Assembly: GCA_016871615.1 (NCBI GenBank)
Contig: VHCX01000009.1
Coordinates: 1-64,000, forward strand
Reading direction: 5' to 3'
From: Verrucomicrobiota bacterium
GTDB taxonomy: Bacteria; Verrucomicrobiota; Verrucomicrobiia; Limisphaerales; UBA9464
DNA length: 64,000 bases
Under the pieces are notes generated by a model. It was not told the DNA's origin, did no database searches, and saw only the letters and a program-made list of their open reading frames with translations. The position numbers and the translations under genes were made by a program. Of the stretch, positions 24,476 to 33,363 are shown piece by piece. Position 1 is the first letter of the stretch, and each line of letters begins with the position of its first letter.

Positions 24476-24512
24476 GCACGGGGTGCCTCCGCGGTCCGGA
24501 GACACCCCGTGC
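24476..24512 (-). terminator. Probable terminator of the DUF5069 gene
   Basis: GCACGGGGTG and CACCCCGTGC form a perfect 10-bp stem that closes a second short stem (CTCCG/CGGAG). On the minus strand it lies about 40 bases after the stop of the DUF5069 gene and is followed by CCATTT. The uridine tract is short, so termination is likely but not certain. Confidence 0.55.
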
Positions 24513-24554
24513 AGAGATCGATCCGCCGGGATCGGCCGGCGCATCAGGCACCGG

Positions 24555-25001
24555 TCACTTCAGGACGGCCTGGTGGAACTCGTACCAGTCGTCGAGGTCA
24601 TTGAGGCTGATCGCGTCGGGCTTGACGGTGCCGTTGTCGGGGATGCCGTTGGCGGCGAGGATCGGTTGGCGCACCTCGGGCGTGTGGATGTAGCCCGCGA
24701 TGGACACGTTAAGCTGGTGGATGTTGCCCGGAGTCAGGTTCACGCCGGGCTGCTTCTGGATCCATGCCTCGAACTGGGGATAGGTCGGACGCTGCTCCAC
24801 GATGAACGTGCGGACGGCCTCGGTGTCGAGACCCAGGGCGCCGAGCACCATGGAGTCGTACCCCTTTGAGAGGGCCGGATAACCCGGGGCGATCTGTTGG
24901 CGGGCCTCCAGGGAGGCTTTGAGCCAGAGGCGCGGGAGGTGGAGGACACCCAGCGGGCCGGCGACGCCGGAGCTGATGAGGGGAACGTAGGTGGTGCTCA
25001 T
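24555..25001 (-). CDS. DUF5069 domain-containing protein
   Basis: A 148-residue soluble protein that begins MSTTYVPLISSGVAGPLGVL and continues with LPRLWLKASLEA, the characteristic start of the DUF5069 family, which is frequent in verrucomicrobia, planctomycetes and some cyanobacteria. Conserved later segments include LGLDTEAVRTF, PQFEAWI and the C-terminal DWYEFHQ. The family function is unknown. No signal peptide is present. The gene stands alone, with its own candidate promoter and terminator, and is divergent from the HIT gene. Confidence 0.85.
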   Translation of the reverse strand: MSTTYVPLISSGVAGPLGVLHLPRLWLKASLEARQQIAPGYPALSKGYDSMVLGALGLDTEAVRTFIVEQRPTYPQFEAWIQKQPGVNLTPGNIHQLNVSIAGYIHTPEVRQPILAANGIPDNGTVKPDAISLNDLDDWYEFHQAVLK

Positions 25002-25026
25002 GGATGGAGGTGATGGTCGGGACCAG

Positions 25027-25056
25027 AACCTAGGAAGGGCCGGGGGATGGGGTCAA
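25027..25056 (-). promoter_or_regulatory. Candidate promoter for the DUF5069 gene
   Basis: On the minus strand TTGACC (5/6) is followed after 18 bases by TAGGTT (3/6). The expected start of transcription is about 19 bases before the ATG at 25001. Confidence 0.4.
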
Positions 25057-25144
25057 ATGGCTTTCTTTCCCGACTCCGGCCAACCCGGGCAACCGGGATG
25101 GCACGGGCGTTGCCATCGGGCCACCTGGGGCCGATCCTGCGTCC

Positions 25145-25483
25145 ATGACTCTCTTCGAGCGAATCATCGCCCGCCAGATCCCGGCCAAAATCCTCTTCGA
25201 GGACGAACACGTGCTGGCGTTCCATGACATCCAGCCGCAGGCGCCGGTGCACGTGTTGGTCATCCCCAGGAAGCCGATCCCTCGGATCGGCGAGGCGCTT
25301 CCCGACGACCAGGCGCTGCTCGGCCACCTGCTGCTCAAGGCGGCCGAGGTGGCCCGAACCCTGGGCCTTGAGACCAGCGGATACCGCCTGGTGATCAACC
25401 ACGGCCGCGACGGCGGCGAAAGCGTCCCGCACCTGCATTGCCACCTGCTCGGCAAGCGACCGATGAGCTGGCCACCGGGCTGA
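25145..25483 (+). CDS. HIT family nucleotide hydrolase (HinT-like)
   Basis: A 112-residue histidine-triad protein of the HinT/PKCI branch, which hydrolyses AMP-lysine and other purine phosphoramidates. TLFERIIARQIPAKILFED is the typical N-terminus, followed by HDIQPQAPVHVLVIPRKPI. The active-site triad appears as VPHLHCHLLG near residue 98. Length matches HinT exactly. It is transcribed away from the DUF5069 gene and is single. The C-terminus ends with the usual RPMSWPPG. Confidence 0.93.
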   Translation: MTLFERIIARQIPAKILFEDEHVLAFHDIQPQAPVHVLVIPRKPIPRIGEALPDDQALLGHLLLKAAEVARTLGLETSGYRLVINHGRDGGESVPHLHCHLLGKRPMSWPPG

Positions 25484-25485
25484 AC

Positions 25486-25613
25486 CCTGTCGGATCAGGC
25501 GGGCTTGGAGCATCCCCGCGGTGGGGCGCTTCCACGATGGGTCGGTGGAGCCACGGGTCCTGAGGGAACACGGCCTCCGTCCGCCCTTCAAAGCCTGTCT
25601 GATCAGACAGGCT
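25486..25613. repeat. Pair of related palindromic elements flanking ~90 bases, possible small repeat element or bidirectional terminator
   Basis: AGCCTGTCTGATCAGACAGGCT at 25592-25613 is a perfect 22-bp palindrome. A related copy, CCTGTCGGATCAGGCGGGCT, lies at 25486-25505 and matches 17 of 20 positions. They bracket the space between the convergent hit and galM genes. The palindrome could act as a terminator for galM on the minus strand (followed by TTGAA). The pair could also mark the ends of a short non-autonomous repeat. Confidence 0.5.
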
Positions 25614-25646
25614 CTCAGCAGGTCCCGAAACTCAGCAGGTCCCGAA
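25614..25646. repeat. 17-bp tandem duplication at the end of galM
   Basis: CTCAGCAGGTCCCGAA occurs twice with a 17-base period. The second copy carries the galM stop codon and the last codons (GTC*). It looks like a recent slip duplication, and the first copy is outside the coding region. Confidence 0.8.
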
Positions 25647-26807
25647 GCGGTACTCGGTCCGGCTGTTGAAGACCTGGCCCGGCCGCAGCACGCAGGACGG
25701 GAATCCGGGATGATGGATCGCGTCCGGGAAATTCTGCGTCTCGAGGCAGAACCCGCCATGGGTGGGAATGGGCACACCTCCGGTGCACACCAAGCCCTCG
25801 GGCGCCCGGTTGAAGGTCCACAACTGCACGCCGGGCTGGCTGGTGTGGCACTCCATCGTGCGGCCCTGGCTGCGTTCGACGACGCGCGCGGCCAATCCCA
25901 GCGACTTGCCGCCGTGGCGCAGGACGAAGTTGTGGTCGTAGCCCGGCGGGGTCAGGCCGGTCTTCATCCCGCGCCCGCCGATGGCGGTGGGGCGGGTGAA
26001 ATCGAGGGCCGTGCCGCGGACCGGCAGCAGCTTGCCGGTCGGGATGAGCGTGTCGTCCACCTCGGTGAACTGGTCGGCGGCGATCTCCAGCTCATGCGAG
26101 AGCACGTCGCCCCGCCCGGCGAGGTTGAAGTAGCTGTGGTTGGTGAGGTTGAGGATCGTGGGCGCGTCGGTGGTGGCGCGGTAGTCGATGCGCCAGACGT
26201 CGTCGCGGGTCAGGGTGTAGGTGACGGTGACCGTCAGCGCGCCGGGGTAGCCCTCCTCGCCCGCCGGGCTGGTGTACGAGAGGTCCATCGAGACCGCCTC
26301 GTGCGTGGTGCGGACCTCACCGGCGATCCAGAGCTTCTTGTCGAAGCCCACCAAGCCACCGTGCAGGTGGTTCGGGCCGTTGTTCACCGCGAGCACGTAC
26401 TCTTTGCCGTCCAGCGTGAAGCGCCCCTTGGCGATGCGGTTGGCAAAGCGGCCCGCGATGCAACCGAAGAACGGGTGCCCCTCGAGGTACCGGCCCAGCG
26501 TCTCGAATCCGAGCACCACATTGCCCGGCTTGCCGTGCCGATCCCGGGTGTGCAGCTCGGTGACCAGGAGCCCGTAGTTGGTGAACTTGAGCGTGGTGCC
26601 GTTGGGGTTGCGGAAGATGAAGCGATGGGCTTCGCGGCCATCGGGCAGCGTGCCGAAGACGGAACGTTCGGAGGTCATGGGGGCGTGGGAACCTGGGTGC
26701 TTGTGGCCACCGCCGGTCGACACCGCATCGGATTGGCAACCGGCGGCCAGCAGCGGCAACGCACCGATCATGGGCAGGGCCTCACGGCGGGAGATGGGAT
26801 CGTTCAT
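25632..26807 (-). CDS. galM: Aldose 1-epimerase (mutarotase), predicted exported lipoprotein
   Basis: A 391-residue mutarotase that interconverts alpha and beta anomers of aldohexoses. Family motifs are FGCIAGRFANRIAKG (substrate-binding Arg/Asn), NGPNHLHGG (catalytic-site His), NLTNHSYFNLAG (second His) and the C-terminal PGQVFNSRTEYRFG. About 35 extra N-terminal residues form a signal: SRREALPMIG resembles a Tat motif, and LLAAGC is a lipobox, so the enzyme is probably a periplasmic or outer-membrane lipoprotein. ATG 26807 is the start of this signal. It lies downstream of xylA on the same strand but 215 bases away. This suggests pentose/hexose utilisation. Confidence 0.9.
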   Translation of the reverse strand: MNDPISRREALPMIGALPLLAAGCQSDAVSTGGGHKHPGSHAPMTSERSVFGTLPDGREAHRFIFRNPNGTTLKFTNYGLLVTELHTRDRHGKPGNVVLGFETLGRYLEGHPFFGCIAGRFANRIAKGRFTLDGKEYVLAVNNGPNHLHGGLVGFDKKLWIAGEVRTTHEAVSMDLSYTSPAGEEGYPGALTVTVTYTLTRDDVWRIDYRATTDAPTILNLTNHSYFNLAGRGDVLSHELEIAADQFTEVDDTLIPTGKLLPVRGTALDFTRPTAIGGRGMKTGLTPPGYDHNFVLRHGGKSLGLAARVVERSQGRTMECHTSQPGVQLWTFNRAPEGLVCTGGVPIPTHGGFCLETQNFPDAIHHPGFPSCVLRPGQVFNSRTEYRFGTC

Positions 26808-27003
26808 GGTGGGAAGATGGATCGATGATCCTCGAAGGCCTGCGGAAGGCAATCTGCGTTTGAGGTCCTGCGGGTCTCGACGGCGCGGGCCACCACGGAC
26901 CAACGCGAGTCGTCACACGACGCACCGACACGAAGGCCGGAGCCGCCCATCCAGGGCATGCTCCGGTCGATGCCGGGGGTGGACCCCGTGGATCGGGGTT
27001 CAA

Positions 27004-27019
27004 CCGGGGCGCACCCCGG
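27004..27019 (-). terminator. Possible terminator after xylA
   Basis: CCGGGG-CGCA-CCCCGG forms a short perfect stem directly after the xylA stop on the minus strand, followed by TTGAACCCC. The stem is GC-rich but the uridine tract is minimal. Confidence 0.35.
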
Positions 27020-27022
27020 GTT

Positions 27023-28342
27023 TCAGCGGATGAACTCGTTGAAGATGGCCTCGAGCAGTTCCTGCCGGCCCGACTCGAGCCCGGAGACGTTGCCCAGGGC
27101 CAGCGCGTGCTTCTCGCAGTCGGCGAAGGAGGCCTTGCCGGCCTCGATCCGGGCACCGATGCCGGAGTCCCACGTGCGGTAGCGGTTCTTCACGAAGCCG
27201 TCGATGCGGCCGTCCTTGCGGATGGCGGCGGCGATCTTCAGGCCGCGGGCGAAGGTGTCCATGCCCGCGATGTGGGCGATGAACAGGTCGTCGGGCTGAA
27301 AGCTCTCGCGGCGCACCTTGGCGTCGAAGTTCACGCCACCGGTGGTGAAGCCGCCGTACTTCAGCACGGTGAGCATGGTCTTGGTGGTGAGGTACAGGTC
27401 GGTCGGGAACTGGTCGGTGTCCCAGCCGAGGAAGTAGTCGCCCATGTTGGCGTCGATCGAGCCCAGAGCACCGGCGGCACCGGCCACCTCGAGCTCGTGC
27501 TCCATCGTCTTGCCGGCAAGCCAGGCGTGGTTGACCTCGATGTTGAGCTTGAAGTGCTCGAGCAGGTCGTACTCGCGCAGGAAGTTCAGGCAGGAGGCCG
27601 CATCGCTGTCGTACTGGTGGCGGGTCGGCTCCTTGGGCTTGGGCTCGATGTAGAAGGGGTTCTTGAAGCCGATCTTCTTCTTGTAGTCGACGGCCATGTG
27701 CAGGAACCGGCCCAGGTGGTCGAGCTCGCGCTTCATGTCGGTGTTGAGCAGCGTGGCGTAGCCCTCGCGGCCGCCCCAGAACACATAGCCCTGGCCGCCC
27801 AGCTCGTGGGTCCATTCCATGGCCTTCTTGACCTGAGCTGCGGCGAAGCAGAACGCGTCGGCGTTGCAGCTGGTGGCCGCACCGTGCATGTAGCGCGGGT
27901 GGACGAAGTTCTGGGCCGTGCCCCAGAGCAGGCCGATGCCGGTGTCCTTCTGGAGCTTCTTGAGCTCCTGGCCCACCGCGTCGAACTGGGTGTTGGCCTC
28001 CTTGAGGTTCTTGCCGTGGGAACCGAGGTCGCGGTCATGCCAGGCGTAGTAGGAGACACCCAGCTTGGTGGCGAACTCGAAGAACGCACGGGCGCGGGTG
28101 ATGGCATCCTTGGTGGAGCATTCGCCGGTGTTCCAGGAGCGCTCGGCCGTGCCCCAGCCGAACATGTCGCCGCCGGTTCCCCGCATGGTGTGCCAGTACA
28201 CGGCCGCGAAGCGCATGTGGTCGCGCATCGTCCTGCCTTCGACGACCTCGTCCGCGTTGAAGTGCTTGAAGGCCAGGGGATTCCTGGAATCCGGACCTTC
28301 GTAGGCGATCCGGCCGATCTTCGGGAAGAACTGCTTGCTCAT
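27023..28342 (-). CDS. xylA: Xylose isomerase
   Basis: A 439-residue metal-dependent isomerase converting D-xylose to D-xylulose (and glucose to fructose). It has the [10 protein letters not shown] motif with the ring-opening histidine and paired aspartate, [28 protein letters not shown] with metal ligands, and the EVNHAWLAG segment with further metal-ligand residues. Length fits the longer (class II) xylose isomerases. ATG 28342 starts the typical sequence [16 protein letters not shown]. No xylulokinase or xylose transporter is adjacent; galM is the only linked sugar gene. Confidence 0.96.
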   Translation of the reverse strand: MSKQFFPKIGRIAYEGPDSRNPLAFKHFNADEVVEGRTMRDHMRFAAVYWHTMRGTGGDMFGWGTAERSWNTGECSTKDAITRARAFFEFATKLGVSYYAWHDRDLGSHGKNLKEANTQFDAVGQELKKLQKDTGIGLLWGTAQNFVHPRYMHGAATSCNADAFCFAAAQVKKAMEWTHELGGQGYVFWGGREGYATLLNTDMKRELDHLGRFLHMAVDYKKKIGFKNPFYIEPKPKEPTRHQYDSDAASCLNFLREYDLLEHFKLNIEVNHAWLAGKTMEHELEVAGAAGALGSIDANMGDYFLGWDTDQFPTDLYLTTKTMLTVLKYGGFTTGGVNFDAKVRRESFQPDDLFIAHIAGMDTFARGLKIAAAIRKDGRIDGFVKNRYRTWDSGIGARIEAGKASFADCEKHALALGNVSGLESGRQELLEAIFNEFIR

Positions 28343-28460
28343 GTTGGTTCGCTGAATGGACCCGGCAGGCTACGCACGGCCCCGGGGCCATGGAAAGCCG
28401 ATAAGGATCCGCACTGGCGGTGCGGTGTGCCGGGCACGGCGGGCGGAGACGGCGGTGCCA

Positions 28461-30326
28461 TCAGGGGCGCGCGGGATCGAGCAGCAGGTGCCGCACGCGC
28501 TCGGCGCACAGCGGATGGTTGTGGCCGCTGTGGCCGCACGGGATCACCGTCTCGGGGACGCCCTCAAGATGGCTGCTCCGGTAGGGCACGACCCCATCGC
28601 TCGACGCCTCGGGTGTCCCGCACCCCTCGAGACATCCGATGATGCTGGCCACCCGCACGCGCGGATCCATCGGCAGCTCCTGGAGCAGGCGGGCCGTGTC
28701 GCCGTCCGGCTGGAGGGAATCGATGCTGCTGCCCGGCATCAACCGGCCCCGCAGGGTCAGGGCATCCGGGTTGAGGGTGACCAGGCCTGCGGTCGTCTCG
28801 AGCGCGGTGATCGGCAGACGCGCGACGTACCGCGCGAAGCGGCCCGGCCAGTCGGTCGCCAGCGGGCTGCCACCATGCGGGACGCAGATGAAGACCACCT
28901 GCCCCACTCGGGGATTCGGCTCGAAGAAGAACATGTCGCGGACCAGCCGCCGTTGGGATTCCTCCAGCCGCAGGGCCTCCACCGGCCGGGTGAAGTAGCG
29001 CCGGTAGAGACCTTCGCCTCCCCGGACGATCTGCAACCGGGACAGCAGCCCTCCCATGCTGTGACCGACGAGGATCATGCGGTGGAGGTTGGTGTGCACC
29101 CCGTCGGGATCCATCCGCCGCTGCCAGTCGGCCAGGCTTTGGCGCAGCCGTGTCGAGGACCATTGGACCGGGGTGCTGCTCGGATACTGGAACACCAGGA
29201 ACTGGTACCGCCGGCGGATCTCCGGATCGGCCAGGAGCGCGGCGTGGAGGAACCGCCAGGTGTTGGGCTCGCTCAACAGGCCATGCACCAGCACCACCGG
29301 GATCCGGTCGGTGTCCGGGGTCTCCAAGGCGTGCAGACCGGTGTCCTCGGAGAAGCGATCCCCCTGGAGGAAGCGCCTCAGGCCGAGGCTGAGGAGGTTC
29401 TGGCGGTCGAGTTCACGGGTGCGGACGGCGAAGGGGGTGGCGAAATCGCCGGCCAGCGGCTGGGAACGTCCGGCGATCTCGAGGAACTCGGTGCGCCTCC
29501 GGTCGTGCAGGCGGAAGGCGACGGTCCGCATCGGCGCCGGCGGGCCGAAGTCGACCGTCAGGGTCAGGGGAACCCAGGTGCCCGGCGGTGGGCCGAGGCC
29601 TCCAGACGCCGCGGCAAGGCCCGGACGGGTCGGGGCGGTCCCGACCTTTCCGACGCAGGCCGCCCCCCACCCGGGCACCGGACCGATCGCCGGGCCATCG
29701 CGGATCCGGAACCGGTCGACCGGCACCACCCTCTGCCACGGGGTCGGATCTTCGCCGGAGGCCGGAAGGGGTTGCCGATCCCACTGATACCGGCGGGTCG
29801 GCCCCGGGACGAAGGCGGGCGCCTCCGGGCGGGAATCCCAGAGGGCGCTGCCATGGCGATCCAGGAGCCTCGACAGCGCGAAGTCCTGCGCCCGCCGGGC
29901 GAAGTGGCGATCCTCCTCCTCCTCCTCGCCGCCCGCGCCGGGATCCAACCCTAGGTCGGCCGCATGTTCGGCCGCACACAGGTAGAACCCGTCGACGTCG
30001 CCCGCCCGGTCCCCGCGCCGTTGCGCCTCCATGCCGGCGGCCAGCGCCAGTTCCACCAGTGCGCGCCGCCCCGCCGGTCCGGTCAGGGCCGGCTCCAGAT
30101 CCCGCAGGGCCGCCGCGGGCCGGGCGCGCCAGAGGCTGCCCCAACCCCGCGCATCGAGGAGCGCCTGGCTGGCGCGGCTGAATTCACCGGGGCCCCAACC
30201 GGGCGTGGGCCCGGGTCGAAGCGGCTGGACCGGGACGGCCGAGAAGGGGCTCGCGCACCCGGCCACCCACCAGAGCAGGACCACACACCAGGCGGTGTGG
30301 CGTCGGGAGGCGGTCGTGGGAGGCAT
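28461..30326 (-). CDS. Alpha/beta-hydrolase lipoprotein (lipase/esterase-like)
   Basis: A 621-residue lipoprotein. The signal peptide ends with the lipobox VAGC near residue 24. Residues ~30-290 are an unassigned helical/beta region. From about residue 320 there is an alpha/beta-hydrolase domain with VVLVHGLLSEPNTW (oxyanion region), LVGHSMGGLLSR (nucleophile elbow, serine near 420), and a late GHSGHNHP segment as the likely catalytic-histidine region. This arrangement resembles triacylglycerol-lipase-like proteins that act on lipids or esters outside the cytoplasm. It starts 10 bases after dinB on the same strand and is probably co-transcribed with it. The substrate is unknown. Confidence 0.8.
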   Translation of the reverse strand: MPPTTASRRHTAWCVVLLWWVAGCASPFSAVPVQPLRPGPTPGWGPGEFSRASQALLDARGWGSLWRARPAAALRDLEPALTGPAGRRALVELALAAGMEAQRRGDRAGDVDGFYLCAAEHAADLGLDPGAGGEEEEEDRHFARRAQDFALSRLLDRHGSALWDSRPEAPAFVPGPTRRYQWDRQPLPASGEDPTPWQRVVPVDRFRIRDGPAIGPVPGWGAACVGKVGTAPTRPGLAAASGGLGPPPGTWVPLTLTVDFGPPAPMRTVAFRLHDRRRTEFLEIAGRSQPLAGDFATPFAVRTRELDRQNLLSLGLRRFLQGDRFSEDTGLHALETPDTDRIPVVLVHGLLSEPNTWRFLHAALLADPEIRRRYQFLVFQYPSSTPVQWSSTRLRQSLADWQRRMDPDGVHTNLHRMILVGHSMGGLLSRLQIVRGGEGLYRRYFTRPVEALRLEESQRRLVRDMFFFEPNPRVGQVVFICVPHGGSPLATDWPGRFARYVARLPITALETTAGLVTLNPDALTLRGRLMPGSSIDSLQPDGDTARLLQELPMDPRVRVASIIGCLEGCGTPEASSDGVVPYRSSHLEGVPETVIPCGHSGHNHPLCAERVRHLLLDPARP

Positions 30327-30336
30327 CGGTCCTTGT

Positions 30337-31491
30337 CTAGCCGGTCCGGTTGCCCGGGTTCAAGGCGGTCGAGGCGGGCCCGGGGCGCGCCGGCTCCGCG
30401 GGACGATCCCGCCAGTCGAAGACCAGCTGCCGTCCGCGGGTCTCGACCAGGCCGCCGACCCCGGATCCCAGCAGGCGCAGGGGGCGATCCACCAGCCGGT
30501 GCCGCGCCAGGAGCCAGCAGGCCAGCCGGTACAGGTCGCGGGCCTCGGAGACGGGCTCGTCGAAGGAGTACTGTCGGGTGAGGGTCGAGAAATCCCCGTA
30601 GCGCACCTTCACCTGCACCGTCTGCGCGGCCAGTCCATGCCGTTGCAACTTGGCGGCGACCTCGGCCGCCTGCTCCTTCAGGATGGCCCGGAGGGTCGGC
30701 CTGTCGGCGGTGTCGGCCGGGAGGGTGGTCTCGCTGCCGATGCTCTTGACCGTGTCGTCCTGGGAAAGCGGACGCTCGTCGATCCCGAAGGCGAAGGCGC
30801 GCAGGACGGGACCCCAGGATCCGACCAGGGCCTTGAGGTCACCGGGATGGTCCTGGAGGTCGCCCACCGTGCGGATCCCGGCCCGGAGCAGCACCTCCTC
30901 GGTCACCCGGCCGACCCCGTGCAGGGTGCGGGCGGGAAGCGGGCGGAGGAAGGCCGCACGGTCGCGGTCCGGGATCAGGATCAGGCCGTCTGGTTTGCCC
31001 CAGTCGCTGGCCACCTTGGCCATCAGCTTGTTCGAGGCGATGCCGATGCTGGCGGTGAGCCGGCGCGCGGCACGGATCCGGGCCTTCAGCGCGCGCGCCC
31101 AGCCGACGGTGGCGACCAGGGCCTCCTCGGAGTCGGTCGCCAGCCGCAGGCCGGAGGCGTCCAGGTAAGCCTCGTCCACCGAGACCTGCTCGATCTCGAC
31201 GCCGCTGGCGGCCACCAGCCCGAAGATGGCCCGGGACTCGTCCCGGTAGCGGTCCATGCGGGGCGACAGGAAGATTCCCTGCGGACAAAGCCGGCCCGCG
31301 GTCCGGCTGGGCATGGCCGACCGCACCCCGAACCGCCGCGCCTCGTAGCTGGCGGCACAGACCACGCCCCGGGAGGCGGGCGACCCACCGACGATCACCG
31401 GCAGGCCCTGCAGCTCGGGACGATCGCGCTGCTCGACCGCCGCGAAGAACGCGTCCATGTCCAGATGGAGGATGACCCGTGGCGTCTCCAT
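30337..31491 (-). CDS. dinB: DNA polymerase IV (Y-family)
   Basis: A 384-residue translesion polymerase. It shows HLDMDAFFAAVEQRDRPEL (first catalytic Asp pair), the YEARRFGVRSAMP finger motif, QVSVDEAYLD (second catalytic Asp/Glu), KLMAKVASDWGKPDG, and the helix-hairpin-helix segment LHGVGRVTEEVL. The C-terminal little-finger domain is present, but no beta-clamp motif is obvious in the final Ala/Pro-rich residues. ATG 31491 fits the family start (VILHLDMDAFF at residue 5); 31506 adds five residues. No LexA box was recognised. It sits between a TPR-protein gene and a lipoprotein hydrolase. Confidence 0.95.
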   Translation of the reverse strand: METPRVILHLDMDAFFAAVEQRDRPELQGLPVIVGGSPASRGVVCAASYEARRFGVRSAMPSRTAGRLCPQGIFLSPRMDRYRDESRAIFGLVAASGVEIEQVSVDEAYLDASGLRLATDSEEALVATVGWARALKARIRAARRLTASIGIASNKLMAKVASDWGKPDGLILIPDRDRAAFLRPLPARTLHGVGRVTEEVLLRAGIRTVGDLQDHPGDLKALVGSWGPVLRAFAFGIDERPLSQDDTVKSIGSETTLPADTADRPTLRAILKEQAAEVAAKLQRHGLAAQTVQVKVRYGDFSTLTRQYSFDEPVSEARDLYRLACWLLARHRLVDRPLRLLGSGVGGLVETRGRQLVFDWRDRPAEPARPGPASTALNPGNRTG

Positions 31492-31545
31492 GTTCGGGGG
31501 GACCATCCGGGCCGGGCCTGCCCTCCCCGGGGAAGTGGCCGGACC

Positions 31546-32478
31546 TCAGCGCTTCTTGGAGCTGAAGCCCTTGGGCAGGTGCGGCGCCCCGGGATCGGGC
31601 TCAGGCCCGGTCTCGGTCGCCGGCGGCGGGGCCTGGGGGATCTCGGCATCCTCGGGGACGCCGAGGCGGGCCCGCGCCTTCTTGGCGGCACCCGTCTCGG
31701 GGTACTCGCGGAGGATGCGCTCAAGCAGGGCCAGCGCCTTGTCGGGTTGGTTCATCTTGCCCGAGTACAGGTTCGCCAGGTGGATGGCGGTCCAGCCCCA
31801 CTTCTCGCGGCTCAGGCGCTTGGTGAGCACCTCCTCGAGTTCCAGGGTGGCCGCCACGTAGTTGTGGAGGTCCTTCTCGTAGATCTCGGCGATGCGGATC
31901 GCGGCGTACTGCTCCGACGGATTCTTGTCCAGGTACTCGCGCATCTGCCGGATGGCCTCGAGATGGTTGCCGTTGGCCCATTCGGCCTCGGCCGCCTCGT
32001 ACTCGGCGTCGGTCGCGGCCGGGGCGTTTTCCGACAGCACCACGTCGCCGGTCCGCCGGGATAACCAGCGGGACACCTCCCAGCCCAACAGTCCGGCCAA
32101 CCCGAGCAGGGAACCCACGAACCCGGCCAGCCATGGAAAGCCCGAACCCTTCATTGCCGGGGCCTTCCGGGCGGGTCCTGAAGCGGGCGCGTTGCTGGCC
32201 GTTCCCGTGGCGAGGGCGGAACCGTTGGTTGCGGAACGGCCTGCGCCCAGGTTGGTCTCCGACCCGGCGGGGCCTGGCGCGTTGGTCCTCGAGGCGGCCG
32301 GGGTGTTGGTCGACGGCTCGGATCCCGGATCCACGGCGGCCTCGGCCGCGGCCCCAGGCGCCTCGAGCCCGGCCCGCCGGACCTCCGCCCCGGCGTAGCC
32401 CGCGCGGAAACGCTGCAGGCACAGGGAGGCGGAAAGGAACAGCAGCACCGCGGCGAATCCCTTGATCCAGGAGCTCAT
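31546..32478 (-). CDS. Membrane-anchored TPR-repeat protein
   Basis: A 310-residue protein with an N-terminal membrane helix (IKGFAAVLLFLSASLCL). A ~90-residue low-complexity linker follows, rich in Thr/Asn/Ala/Gly/Pro, then a second hydrophobic segment (FPWLAGFVGSLLGLAGLLGW) near residue 120. About three tetratricopeptide-like repeats follow at ~145-265 (SEQYAAIRIAEIYEKDLHNY, GWTAIHLANLYSGKMNQPDK). The end is proline-rich with PKGFSSKKR. It is likely an inner-membrane scaffold. ATG 32478 was chosen because it begins the first membrane helix. It is upstream of dinB on the same strand. Specific function is unknown. Confidence 0.7.
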   Translation of the reverse strand: MSSWIKGFAAVLLFLSASLCLQRFRAGYAGAEVRRAGLEAPGAAAEAAVDPGSEPSTNTPAASRTNAPGPAGSETNLGAGRSATNGSALATGTASNAPASGPARKAPAMKGSGFPWLAGFVGSLLGLAGLLGWEVSRWLSRRTGDVVLSENAPAATDAEYEAAEAEWANGNHLEAIRQMREYLDKNPSEQYAAIRIAEIYEKDLHNYVAATLELEEVLTKRLSREKWGWTAIHLANLYSGKMNQPDKALALLERILREYPETGAAKKARARLGVPEDAEIPQAPPPATETGPEPDPGAPHLPKGFSSKKR

Positions 32479-32617
32479 CGTTGGGGTCGTGGTACCGCCC
32501 CGACGCCGATTCGAAAAGGGGAAAGCGACGCGCCGGCCGGGGTGGTCGGCCTTGGCTTCCCGGCGGCTTGGGCTTGAATCCCGGGCCCGGTTCAAGGCCT
32601 GCTGCGTTCTCCAGACC

Positions 32618-33340
32618 ATGGAATGGTTCGAGACACCCCAGCCCTCCTCCCCGGCCGAGCCCCTCGCCTGGGACGAGGCGTTCCTCGAGCGGGCGGAGGC
32701 CGGCCGCGGCGGACCGGCCCTTTGGTTCTGGGAGGCGACCTCCCCCTGCGTGGTGCTGGGGTATGGGCAGCAGGCGGCGATCGAGGCCGACCTTGACGCC
32801 TGCCACCACCACGGGGTGCCGGTGCTGCGACGGTGCAGCGGCGGAGGGGCCGTGCTGCAAGGCCCCGGGTGCTGGAACTACGGACTGGTGCTCCGCGTCG
32901 CCGAGACCGGACCGCTGTCCACGATCCCCGGGGCCAACGCCTGGATCATGGAACGGAACCGGTCCATCCTCCAGAGCCTGCTGGACCGGCCGGTCACGAT
33001 CGAGGGCCACACCGATCTCGCCGTCGACGGCCGCAAGTGCTCCGGCAACGCCCAACGCCGGCGGCGCCACCACCTGCTCTTCCACGGGACCATCCTCCAC
33101 GGCATCCCGCCGGGGTTGATCTCCCGCTTCCTCCGGTTTCCATCGGCCCAGCCCGACTACCGCCGGGGCCGTCCCCACGCCGAGTTCGTGGGAAATGTCC
33201 CGACGGACCCGGACGCGTTGCGGGATGCCTGGATCCGCGGCTGGGAGGCCATGCCGGCAACCGGACCCTTCCCGGCCGGGGAGACCCTCGCGGCCATGGC
33301 GGAGCGCTATGGCGATCCGGCGTGGCATGCACGGCGTTGA
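32618..33340 (+). CDS. Lipoate-protein ligase A family protein
   Basis: A 240-residue member of the LplA/LipB/BirA fold family. LRRCSGGGAVLQGPGCWNYG is the lipoate/adenylate-binding loop (RRxSGGGxVxxGPG). AVDGRKCSGNAQRRRRHHLL holds the conserved lysine that binds lipoyl-AMP, followed by FHGTILHGI. It is shorter than E. coli LplA (~338 residues) and lacks the C-terminal accessory domain, as in bipartite ligases and octanoyltransferase LipM, so the activity may be lipoate ligation or octanoyl transfer. ATG 32618 begins the conserved domain. It is divergent from the TPR gene and convergent with thiS. Confidence 0.85.
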   Translation: MEWFETPQPSSPAEPLAWDEAFLERAEAGRGGPALWFWEATSPCVVLGYGQQAAIEADLDACHHHGVPVLRRCSGGGAVLQGPGCWNYGLVLRVAETGPLSTIPGANAWIMERNRSILQSLLDRPVTIEGHTDLAVDGRKCSGNAQRRRRHHLLFHGTILHGIPPGLISRFLRFPSAQPDYRRGRPHAEFVGNVPTDPDALRDAWIRGWEAMPATGPFPAGETLAAMAERYGDPAWHARR

Positions 33341-33363
33341 AATCCTTGGGCCCCTGTTGGGCT

